A stretch of 64,000 nt of DNA from Streptomonospora nanhaiensis (GTDB lineage Bacteria > Actinomycetota > Actinomycetes > Streptosporangiales > Streptosporangiaceae). A model generated the notes under the pieces. That model saw only the letters and a list, made by a program, of their open reading frames with translations. It searched no databases and had not been told where the DNA came from. The stretch lies in contig NZ_JACCFO010000001.1 of assembly GCF_013410565.1 (NCBI RefSeq), positions 2,604,001 to 2,668,000 on the forward strand. The letters are read 5' to 3'. Position 1 is the first letter of the stretch. Each line of letters begins with the position of its first letter. Below, one piece after another: positions 38,460 to 45,727 of this stretch. The translations under genes were made by a program, and so were the position numbers.

Positions 38460-40252
38460 CCCGGCACCTCGTAGACGACGGTGGCGGAGTACGCGCCGGG
38501 CACGAAGTCGCGGTGGGCGCGCACCGCCAGCTCCCATCCGGGCGCGCCGTCGGCGGCGACGGTCCAGCGCCGGTCGCCGCTGACCACGGCCGCGCTCTGC
38601 CAGCCCTCGCCCCGGCCCGGGCCAAGGTCGTTGCGCGGCCGGCAGTCGGGGCGCTGCGCGCCGTCCCCGCCCGGGGGCGAGGGGTCCGCACTGGGCGCCG
38701 CGCACACGAGCGGGCGCCGCCACACCTCGAAGTGCGTGGCGTCGGGCACCTGCGCCCACACCAGCGTGCGGCGGTCCTCGGCCAGCCGCACCCACTCCGG
38801 CGCGGGCGGGGGGTCGTCGCCGGCGGTGATCTCGACGGGGTCGGAGCGCGCGCCGCCGTTGTCGCCCTTGAACGGCTGCACCACGAACTCGTAGGTGGCC
38901 CCGGCGAGCAGCCGGTCGATGGTCGCCGAGGGGGTGTCGCCGGTGTCGGCCGCCGCGACCTCCATCGGCAGCCGCACGAGTTCGTCCGGGTCGGGTCGCA
39001 CCCGCCGCTGGAACACGTGGTAGCGGGTGGCACCGGGCACGGGGTCCCAGGTCAGGCGGACGTCGCGGGCCACGGCCTCGGCCGTGACCTCGGGTGCGCG
39101 GCGCGGACCCGTGCGGACGTCGGGCAGCGGGCGCGGGTAGGGCTCGCCCAGGTGCAGCGTGGCGGCCAGGGCGTCGGCGAAGGCGGCGGCGATCTTCAGC
39201 TCGCCGCGCGCGTTGGGGTGGGTGCCGTCCCAGGTGTCCTCGGCCGGGGCGTAGCCCCGCGCGGTGCGCGCGACGGTGACCGGGGAGTCCGCGCCGCTGA
39301 TCTCGGCGGCCAGGCCGGGCAGCGCGGCGTTGAACTCCGCGATCCGGGCGTTCATCGGGTCGCTCCCGGTGCCGCCCCGCACCGGGGTGAGCTCGCCGAT
39401 CACGATCTGGATGTCGCCCCGGGCGACACGGGCGGTGCTCACGGCGTCGCGGATCTCGCCGAGCGCGGACTGCGCGCTGCCCCCGGCGACGAAGTCGTTG
39501 ACCCCCGCCATCAGCAACAGGTAGTGGGGGTCGTACTCGGCGACGTGCTCGCCGACGGAGTCGGCGAGGTCGGCGGCGGTGCTGCCCCACAGCGCCGCGT
39601 GGTCGGTGTCGAAGTCGGGGTCGGCGTAGCGGGAGTCGCCCTGCTCGCCGGCGACCACGTCCAGCAGGGTGGTGTGCGGGCCCACGAAGTCGACGTCGAG
39701 TCCGGCCCTGTGGCGCAGGTGCCGCCAGAGGCGGTAGCGCCAGGTGAAGTCGCCGCTGCTGCCCTGGGCGATGGAGTCGCCGGCGACCATGATCCGCGCG
39801 GTGCCCTCGGGGGGTGTGGCGGCGTCCTCGGGCGCGGTGCCGGGGTCGGCGCCGGCCTGGGGGTCCTCGACCCGGAAGGGGCCGGAGACGAGCTGGATCA
39901 CCAGGAGCGTGGCGAACATGGCGGCGGCGGCGATCCCGAACAGCCCCAGCGGGGACGGCTGGAACCGGGCCCGCCGCCGGGCGGCGGGGTTGGCGCCGGG
40001 GGAGGCGCCGGGGCCGCCGGGGGCCGGGGTGCCGGCACCCGCCGTGGCCGCCGCGCCGGCACCGTCCGCGCCCCCGGGGCCGGCGGGGGTTTCGAAAGCC
40101 GCGGCCGGAGCGCCCGGCCCCGGTTCGGCCGGCTCGCCGGAGGCGTTCCCGGCGCCGCCGCGCCGCCGGAACGGCAGCGCCGCGCCGAGCCGCCGCACGA
40201 CGCCGCGCGGCCAGGCCCCGCCCGGCGGGCGCCGACCGCCGCCGCTCACCAC
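38456..40252 (-). CDS. Membrane-anchored SGNH hydrolase with fibronectin-III-like modules
   Basis: 598 residues. A long Gly/Ala/Pro-rich cytoplasmic N-terminus, one helix (about 101-123), then an extracytoplasmic SGNH esterase: block I VAGDSIAQ (Ser160), block III GVND (Asn252), block V DGTHPN (Asp342, His345). Two beta-sandwich modules of fibronectin-III type follow (VRLTWDPVPGATRYHVFQRR; TLVWAQVPDATHFEVWRRP). The anchor and position suggest an esterase acting on acyl groups of the envelope glycan made by this operon; substrate is inference. Double GTG at its start with only a weak ribosome site. First gene of the operon running to 28483. Confidence 0.83.
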   Translation of the reverse strand: MVSGGGRRPPGGAWPRGVVRRLGAALPFRRRGGAGNASGEPAEPGPGAPAAAFETPAGPGGADGAGAAATAGAGTPAPGGPGASPGANPAARRRARFQPSPLGLFGIAAAAMFATLLVIQLVSGPFRVEDPQAGADPGTAPEDAATPPEGTARIMVAGDSIAQGSSGDFTWRYRLWRHLRHRAGLDVDFVGPHTTLLDVVAGEQGDSRYADPDFDTDHAALWGSTAADLADSVGEHVAEYDPHYLLLMAGVNDFVAGGSAQSALGEIRDAVSTARVARGDIQIVIGELTPVRGGTGSDPMNARIAEFNAALPGLAAEISGADSPVTVARTARGYAPAEDTWDGTHPNARGELKIAAAFADALAATLHLGEPYPRPLPDVRTGPRRAPEVTAEAVARDVRLTWDPVPGATRYHVFQRRVRPDPDELVRLPMEVAAADTGDTPSATIDRLLAGATYEFVVQPFKGDNGGARSDPVEITAGDDPPPAPEWVRLAEDRRTLVWAQVPDATHFEVWRRPLVCAAPSADPSPPGGDGAQRPDCRPRNDLGPGRGEGWQSAAVVSGDRRWTVAADGAPGWELAVRAHRDFVPGAYSATVVYEVPG

Positions 40253-40520
40253 GGCCGCCCCCGCCCCGCAGGGGACCGCCGCAGGTCACGGCGGCCCCGC
40301 ACCCCCCACGCGCGCGGCCGCCCGCCGGGGGCCGCCCCCGCCCGTCCGCCGCACCGCCTCCGTGTGTGCATGCCTCGATTGAACTCCACGGGGAGATCCG
40401 GCGCACATCGTCGTCCACACCCCGGACCGGGCACGGCAGCCGAGCGGCCCGCCCGGACGGCCGTGCGTGCCGCACCGCCCGGACGGGCCGCGAAGGGCGC
40501 CGGCGTCAGCCAGTCAGCGT
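40253..40520. other. 268-bp leader region before the SGNH-aftD operon
   Basis: GC-rich, no recognised gene. It would be the 5' untranslated or promoter region of the SGNH operon, directly downstream of the Gly-rich micropeptide ORF on the same strand, so the two could share a transcript. Confidence 0.35.
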
Positions 40521-40586
40521 TTACTCCCAGATGACGCCGCCGGACTCCCCGCCGCCGCCACCACCGCCGTATGTGCGCTTGTCCAC
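40521..40586 (-). CDS. Gly-rich micropeptide ORF (21 codons)
   Basis: GTG start with GAGGAG 7 nt upstream. It encodes MDKRTY, then seven glycines, then ESGGVIWE and a TAA stop; TAA is rare in this genome. A longer in-frame version of 33 codons is possible from a GTG 36 nt upstream, but that start lacks a ribosome site. I do not recognise the peptide. The strong ribosome site, the non-random charged and aromatic ends and the stop argue for translation. A TATAGC at 40663-40668 (minus) could be its -10 box. It might be a leader or a secreted or processed peptide; no modification enzymes are adjacent. Confidence 0.5.
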   Translation of the reverse strand: MDKRTYGGGGGGGESGGVIWE

Positions 40587-40959
40587 TGTCGTTCTCCTCG
40601 TCGTCGTGCTGTCCGTTCGCACTCATCGTGCGCCACGAGGCTGTCAGGCACCCGCGACGCGCGCTATACAACGGTGCATCCCAACGCGGCGGCTGTCTCC
40701 CCCTCCCGCGCCGGGCACCGCGCGCGGTGGCGCCGCGACCGTGTGCCACCGGCCCGCCGGCCTGCGCTTTGCGGCTCGCGCGGCCGGTTTCGGCCCCGCG
40801 GGGAACGCGCGGCGTGCTCGGGATCACAGCGAGGCCCCGAGCGGCGGGCGGCGCGGCGCCCTCCCGCGGGCGGCGCGCCCGCCGTCCGCGGGGCGGACGA
40901 CCGGGTCTTCCCGGCCGGTTCCCGCGTCGTTCGGCGCAGAAGCCCCTCAGCGCGATGTT

Positions 40960-41179
40960 CAGGGATGATCGCCGGCAGCCGCCGCTCGCCGAAGTGCCGG
41001 ACGGCCTCCTCGCACCCGTCTCCGGTCACGTCCGGCGCGCCGCCCTGGCGGCAGGTGGCCGCCTCGGTCAGCGCGAGCGCCGGGCGCTCGGCGCCGGTGA
41101 AGAACGGCGCCTTCCGCCGCGCCGCCACGGTCCGCGGGCGCCCCTCGGTCTCCCCCTGCTTCATCGGCCGCCCGCACAC
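40960..41179 (-). pseudogene. Decayed AhpD/carboxymuconolactone decarboxylase-like gene
   Basis: One minus-strand frame encodes APFFTGAERPALALTEAAT, a linker, then GCEEAVRHFGERRLPAII. This matches the middle and late part of AhpD-like (CMD domain) proteins, where the usual text is 'pFFtdaERaALaLtEavT ... vyeeaRrhFdereLaal'. The Cys-x-x-Cys-x-x-x-His N-terminal half and the terminal 'INAWNR' region are missing, and the frame runs on into Arg/Pro-rich sequence. I read it as an eroded fragment. The surrounding DNA (40587-40959 and 41180-41262) shows nothing else. Confidence 0.5.
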
Positions 41180-41262
41180 ACCTCTAAACTAGAACGTGTT
41201 ACAGACGCGCGGTCGGCGAGGACCGGGCGCCCCTGCTACTCGACCGAAAGGCGGCGCACCCC

Positions 41263-42198
41263 GTGACAGGCCTGCTCGCCGCGCTGCTGTCCGCGGCGGT
41301 GTACTCCGTCGGGCTCACCGTGGAGCAGCGCGCGCTGCACCGGGCGCCCGCCATCGGGGTGCACCGGCCGCTGCACCTGGCGCGCGTCCTGCTGGGCACC
41401 CCCCGCTGGCTCGCCGGGTGCGCCCTGGCCGCCCTGGGCAGCGTGGGGCTGATCGTCTCGCTGGGGCTGGCGCCGGTGTCCGTGGTGCAGCCCGCCTTCG
41501 CCGGGGGCATCTCCACGATGCTGCTGGTCATGGCGCTGGTCCTCGGCGAGCCCATCACCCGGGGCGAGCGCGTGGCCCTCGGGCTGATGCCCGTCGCGCT
41601 GCTCCTGCTCAGCCTCTCCCTCGACTCCGGCGGGCGCACCGGCACCACCCCGCACCTGCCGCTGCTGCTGGGCGTCAGCGCGGCCACCGTCGTGGGCTGC
41701 GTGGCCGCCATGGCCGCCGCCGGGCGCGCCGGGCGCTACGTCTCCGCGGCGGCCATGGGCGCCGCCGCCGGGCTCGCCCAGGGGGTCGCCGGCCTCCAGG
41801 GCAAGGCGGTGGGCGGCCTGCTCGCCGAGGAGGGCCTCTTCGCGGCGGTCCCCGCCGCCCTCGCCTCGCCCTACCCCTACCTCTACGCCGTGGGCTGGGC
41901 CGTGGGGATCGTGCTCTTCCAGACCTCGCTGCAGCGCTCCCGCGCCGCCGTCACCGCGCCCGTGGCCAACGTGGTGGGCAACGTGTTCATGGTGGTCCTG
42001 GGCACGGTGGTGTTCGCCGAGGAGCTGCCCGACGACCCCGCCGCGCTCGCGCTGCGCGTGGCCGGGTTCTGCCTGACGCTGGTGGTGGTCGTGCTCATCC
42101 GCGGCAACGTCGCCCGCGCCGAGGCCGACACCGCCCGCAGCCGCGCCGAGGCCGGCGGCGCGGCGCGGGCGGAGCGCCCGGCCGCGCCCGAGCGCTGA
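41263..42198 (+). CDS. DMT/EamA-like multi-helix membrane protein
   Basis: 311 residues with nine to ten hydrophobic helices. The first pair (LLAALLSAAVYSVGLTVEQRAL) and SLGLAPVSVVQPAFAGGISTMLLVMALVLGEPITRGER are the drug/metabolite transporter pattern, close to the NIPA-like or DUF803 subgroup; the internal repeat returns as SRAAVTAPVANVVGNVFMVVLGTVVFAEELP. Substrate unknown. GTG start with AAAGGCGG 10 nt upstream. Its stop codon abuts, without a single base between, the stop codon of the convergent FMN reductase gene. Confidence 0.78.
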   Translation: MTGLLAALLSAAVYSVGLTVEQRALHRAPAIGVHRPLHLARVLLGTPRWLAGCALAALGSVGLIVSLGLAPVSVVQPAFAGGISTMLLVMALVLGEPITRGERVALGLMPVALLLLSLSLDSGGRTGTTPHLPLLLGVSAATVVGCVAAMAAAGRAGRYVSAAAMGAAAGLAQGVAGLQGKAVGGLLAEEGLFAAVPAALASPYPYLYAVGWAVGIVLFQTSLQRSRAAVTAPVANVVGNVFMVVLGTVVFAEELPDDPAALALRVAGFCLTLVVVVLIRGNVARAEADTARSRAEAGGAARAERPAAPER

Positions 42199-42807
42199 CT
42201 ACACCCGGACCGCGAGCGCCTGCGCCAGCGCCGGAGCCGCGACATGCGCCCACGCCGGCACGACACCCAGCGGGCGCTCCAGTTCGCGGCGGCTGATGAG
42301 CAGCCCCGGCTCGACCACCCACGCGCCGAGGTCGGCCAGCAGCACCCGCAAATCGTCCTCGATGGTGCGGCCGTTGCGCAGGTCCTCGACCACCGCCACG
42401 GGGACGGCCACCCCGTGGCCCAGCCCCAGTTCGGGCAGCCGGTCCAGGAACACCTTCAGCAGGCCGGTGTAGCTGCCGTGCGCCTGCGGCGAGGCCACCA
42501 GCAGGACGTCGCTGCGGCGCACCGCCTCCAGCGCGTCGAGGACGTCGCGGCCGGGGCGGGCCGCCAGCAGCGCGGGCCCGAGTTCGGCGAGGTCGACGAC
42601 CCGCGTGGGCTCCGCCCGGACGGCCGCCGGCGCGGCGGACGCGGCTTCGGGACGAGCGGGGGCGGCGGCCGCCCCCGGGGTGCCGGCGGGCGCCTGCGGC
42701 GCGCGGCTGTCGACGAGGGCGGCGACGGTGTCGGCCGCGAGGACGGCGGCGCCGCGCACCGCGGAGCGGGGCTCGGGAGCGGCGACGAGCACGGTGAAAC
42801 GTGTCAT
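42199..42807 (-). CDS. NAD(P)H-dependent FMN reductase-like flavoprotein
   Basis: 202 residues. N-terminal FTVLVAAPEPRS replaces the usual 'G-S-x-R-x-x-S' FMN loop; the second FMN-binding motif VASPQAHGSYTGLLKVFLDRLPELGL is intact and typical of SsuE/MsuE-type reductases that feed reduced FMN to sulfonate monooxygenases. A Pro/Ala-rich insert follows the first ~30 residues. ATG with AGGAG 7 nt upstream. A cysteine-type leader peptide ORF lies 326 nt upstream on the same strand, which supports a sulfur-assimilation role. No ssuD or transporter genes are adjacent. Confidence 0.72.
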   Translation of the reverse strand: MTRFTVLVAAPEPRSAVRGAAVLAADTVAALVDSRAPQAPAGTPGAAAAPARPEAASAAPAAVRAEPTRVVDLAELGPALLAARPGRDVLDALEAVRRSDVLLVASPQAHGSYTGLLKVFLDRLPELGLGHGVAVPVAVVEDLRNGRTIEDDLRVLLADLGAWVVEPGLLISRRELERPLGVVPAWAHVAAPALAQALAVRV

Positions 42808-43068
42808 AGGGGTTCTCCTGGTCGGTTACGGCCGGGCAGGACCACACTGCGCCGGGAGTTCGGCGCTGCGGAGGGAGCGGGAGGCGGCGGGCGGCGCTCG
42901 ACGGCGGCGGGCCGGGTGGGCCGCGGGTCTCCGCGGCGTCGCGGAGCACCCGCTCCAAGAGGCGAGAGGAAGACGGCGACAGGCGGTCGGGGGCGGCCGG
43001 TCACCGGGTACCACCGGCTGGTCAGGGCCGTGACGACGGTGTCCGCGGTCCGGGCGCGCCTGTGCGGC

Positions 43069-43094
43069 GGGCGGCTTAAGGGAAAGCGCCGCCC
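43069..43094 (-). promoter_or_regulatory. Possible attenuator hairpin after the cysteine leader
   Basis: A 7-bp stem (43069-43075 with 43088-43094) with a 12-nt loop lies 39 nt past the leader stop codon, before the FMN reductase. No U-tract follows, so a translational or Rho-linked mechanism is more likely than intrinsic termination, if it is regulatory at all. The rest of the 666-bp interval 42808-43473 holds no other gene. Confidence 0.35.
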
Positions 43095-43133
43095 TCCGGT
43101 GCCGGGGTCGGGCGGGGCGGTGCCCCGCGGGCG

Positions 43134-43211
43134 CTATCTACAACAGAGCGCGCTGGCCTGCTGGCGCAGGTCGACGTGCAGGCGCTGGACGAGCAGCTCA
43201 CCGGCGGACAT
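43134..43211 (-). CDS. Cysteine-type leader peptide (25 aa)
   Basis: Encodes MSAGELLVQRL then HVDLRQQASALCCR and a stop. The VDL-x-R-x-x-SA-x-C ending is the pattern of short actinobacterial leader peptides with terminal cysteines; in mycobacteria such ORFs mediate cysteine-responsive attenuation of downstream sulfur genes. Here two adjacent Cys codons precede the last Arg. The ATG lies 7 nt after a good -10 box, so it is probably translated from a leaderless transcript. The downstream gene is an SsuE-like FMN reductase. Confidence 0.75.
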   Translation of the reverse strand: MSAGELLVQRLHVDLRQQASALCCR

Positions 43212-43218
43212 GTTCTCC

Positions 43219-43247
43219 ATAATGATCGGGGCGGCGGCTATCGTCAA
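43219..43247 (-). promoter_or_regulatory. Promoter of the cysteine leader / FMN reductase transcript
   Basis: Minus strand: TTGACG (43242-43247), 17-nt spacer, CATTAT (43219-43224), then 7 nt to the ATG of the leader. This is the strongest sigma-70-like match I found by eye, and its geometry puts the transcript start at or next to the ATG. Confidence 0.65.
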
Positions 43248-43473
43248 TGCGTGGCGGAGGGGATCGCCGGTGCCCCGCGGGCGCCGCTTCCCGCCCGCCT
43301 CGGCGCCGGACTCCGGCACCCGGCGCCGCGGTGCCCGCCCGCGCCATGGGCGGGGCCCTTCGGGCGCTGGTGCGGTCTTCGCGTGCCCGCCACCGGCGCG
43401 CCCGGCGGCGTCCGGCGGGCATCCGGGAGCATGGTGTAGGCATTGTGTTATCGGGCACAGGAGGACGCGCGAC

Positions 43474-44628
43474 ATGGGCCAGGGGCCGACCGGCACCACA
43501 CTGACCAACGCCCGGCTGCTCACCCCCCACGGGGTCAGGGCCGGGTGGCTCCGGGCCGAGGACGGCCGCATCAACGCGCTCGGCACGGGCGAGGCGCCCT
43601 CGGGCGGGCCCCCCGAACTCGACCTCGGCGGCCAGTGGGTGATGCCCGGCTGCGTCGACATCCACATCCACGGCGGCGCCGGCGCGGCCTTCACCGACGC
43701 CGACCCCGAGCGCGCCCTGGAGATCGTCCGCTTCAACCGCGGGCACGGCGTCACCACGGTGGTGGGCGGCCTGGTGGCGGCGGCGCCCCGCGACACCCTC
43801 GACCAGATCGCGGCCCTGGCCGAGGTCGCCGACGCCGGCGAGCTCGCCGGGATCTACCTTGAGGGCCCCTACATCGCCAAGAGCAAGTGCGGCGCGCACG
43901 ACCCCGCCCTGCTGCGCGAGCCCGACCTCGCGGAGTTCGCGGCCATGCTGAAGGCGGGCCGGGGCCACATCCGCATGATCACCGTCGCCCCCGAACTGCC
44001 CGGCGCGCTGGAGCTGATCCGCGCCGCCGCCTCCGAGGGCGTGGTCGCGGCGGTCGGCCACACCGAGGCCACCTACGACCAGACCCGCGCCGCCTTCGAC
44101 GCCGGCGCCACCGTGGCCACCCACATCTACAACCAGATGCGCCCGCTGCACCACCGCGAACCCGGGCCGATCGCCGCCGCGCTCAACGACGAGCGCGTCA
44201 CCGTGGAGCTGATCAACGACGGCGTCCACGTCCACCCGGGCGCCGCCGCGCTGGTCTTCGCCAGCGCCGGGGCCGAGCGGGTGGCGCTGGTCACCGACGC
44301 CATGGCCGCCACCGGGCTGGGCGACGGCGAGTACACCCTGGGCCGGCTGCGGGTGCGGGTCGTCGACGGCCAGGCCCGCATCCCCGAGACCGGGCAGATC
44401 GCCAGCAGCACGATCGTGCTGCCCGACGCGGTCCGCCGCGCGGTGCACGCCGTGGGGGTGCGCCTGGAGACAGCGGCGCACGCGGCCACGGCGGTGCCCG
44501 CGCGGGCGCTGAACCTGCCGCACGTGGGGTCGCTGACCGCCGGCAACCGCGCCGACCTGGTGGTCCTCGACGACAAGCTGGAGGTCACGGCCGTGATGCA
44601 CCGGGGCGCCTGGATCCGCGAGCCCTGA
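43474..44628 (+). CDS. nagA: N-acetylglucosamine-6-phosphate deacetylase
   Basis: 384 residues of the amidohydrolase superfamily. GCVDIHIHGGAG carries the first metal-site histidines, LEGPYI the metal-bridging Glu, AAVGHTEATY and THIYNQMRPLHHREPG the next His pair, NDGVHVHP and the catalytic Asp in LVTDAMAATG. It hydrolyses GlcNAc-6-phosphate to GlcN-6-phosphate and acetate in chitin and peptidoglycan-sugar catabolism. ATG with AGGAGG 10 nt upstream. No nagB or PTS gene adjoins; I did not find a convincing DasR-type operator upstream. Confidence 0.93.
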   Translation: MGQGPTGTTLTNARLLTPHGVRAGWLRAEDGRINALGTGEAPSGGPPELDLGGQWVMPGCVDIHIHGGAGAAFTDADPERALEIVRFNRGHGVTTVVGGLVAAAPRDTLDQIAALAEVADAGELAGIYLEGPYIAKSKCGAHDPALLREPDLAEFAAMLKAGRGHIRMITVAPELPGALELIRAAASEGVVAAVGHTEATYDQTRAAFDAGATVATHIYNQMRPLHHREPGPIAAALNDERVTVELINDGVHVHPGAAALVFASAGAERVALVTDAMAATGLGDGEYTLGRLRVRVVDGQARIPETGQIASSTIVLPDAVRRAVHAVGVRLETAAHAATAVPARALNLPHVGSLTAGNRADLVVLDDKLEVTAVMHRGAWIREP

Positions 44629-44676
44629 CCCGCGGGGGAGGTGCGGCCCGGCCCCGCGCCGCCCCGCCGCCCGGCC

Positions 44677-45354
44677 CTACCGGCCCGCTCCCCCCCGCCC
44701 GGTCCGGACCGTGCCGTCCCAGCGCCACGACCCCGGGCGCGGGCGCCCGGGAAGGTCCGCGCGCCCCGTGGCCCACAGCAGCGCGGGCCAGGGCCGCGCG
44801 TCGCCGGGGGCGTGCGGGAACAGCCGGGCGAGCGCACGGGCGCACAGGTCGGCGGGCGGCTCCCAGGCGAGCCCGAGCCCCTGGGCCATGTCGTGGGTGT
44901 GGACGGCGGTCTCGACGACCCCCATCGCGGCGAACCCCTCGGCGTCGGACACGCCGAAGACGTGGTGCGCGCGGGCGTGCGGCGGCGCGGTCCGCACCAC
45001 GGCGGCCAGCATCCCCCCGCAGGCCTCCAGCACCTCCAGCAGCCCCTCCGGCCCCGCCGCCCGGTCCGCGTGCACGGTGTTCGCCGGGCCGCCGGGGCGG
45101 CGGACGCTTACGGCGAACGGCACCTCGCGGTTCCGCGGCGGCCGGCGGAGGCCCAGTTGGGCGGCGTAGGCGAACAGGTCGTCGGCCAGGTGCTCGGCCG
45201 TCTCCCAGCAGGTCCACTCCAGCGAGCCCGCGCGGGCGTCCCAGGCGGCCGGGGGCGCCTGCCGGAGGAGGTCCGCGGCGAGCCACACGGCCCGCTCGAC
45301 GTCGTCGGCGGTCACCCGCGCGCGGGGCGGCGGGGAGGCGGTGGTGTCGGGCAT
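44677..45354 (-). CDS. DinB/maleylpyruvate-isomerase-like domain protein
   Basis: 225 residues of the DinB-like four-helix fold: VTADDVERAVWLAADLL, WTCWETAEHLADDLFAYAAQLG with the family's His, and VVETAVHTHDMAQGLGLAWEPP with the C-terminal metal-ligand pair H-T-H-D. Members include mycothiol-dependent enzymes; the substrate here is unknown. It converges on nagA (48-nt gap). Confidence 0.75.
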   Translation of the reverse strand: MPDTTASPPPRARVTADDVERAVWLAADLLRQAPPAAWDARAGSLEWTCWETAEHLADDLFAYAAQLGLRRPPRNREVPFAVSVRRPGGPANTVHADRAAGPEGLLEVLEACGGMLAAVVRTAPPHARAHHVFGVSDAEGFAAMGVVETAVHTHDMAQGLGLAWEPPADLCARALARLFPHAPGDARPWPALLWATGRADLPGRPRPGSWRWDGTVRTGRGGAGR

Positions 45355-45727
45355 GGCCCGACGCTACCCCCGCGCCGCATCCGGTCGCCTGCCCTGTCGG
45401 CGATCACCGGGCGGACCGGGGCAACCGCCGGCGGTGCCTCGGCGTCCTTCACCACGGGGGACCACCGGGGACGCGACGCGCCTGACACCCGCGCCTGACA
45501 CCCGCGCCCGGCGGGGACCCGGGCGGCGGCTCCACCGGCGCTTTCGCGCGGCGGGCGGCGCGGCAAAGGCGCGCGGCCGGCCTGGACGGACCTGGTGACC
45601 CGGATCGCCTGTCGCAGCCGTAGGCGCGCTCGCGTGCCGCTACCCTCAGCCAGAGCAGAACTGCGCATCGTGACGACCGCCCCCCCACCGACCCACGCAA
45701 AGCGCGCAATCACCCAGGGGGAACTGT
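45355..45727. other. 373-bp divergent intergenic region
   Basis: Lies between the DinB-like and GT2 genes. A perfect tandem of the 13-mer CTGACACCCGCGC occurs at about 45481-45507. Nothing else recognised. Confidence 0.35.

Noticed and set aside
40521-40586. Lasso peptide or other RiPP gene cluster
   Set aside because: No leader-binding protein, protease, cyclase or exporter lies beside it, and the leader would be too short. Kept only as a micropeptide candidate.
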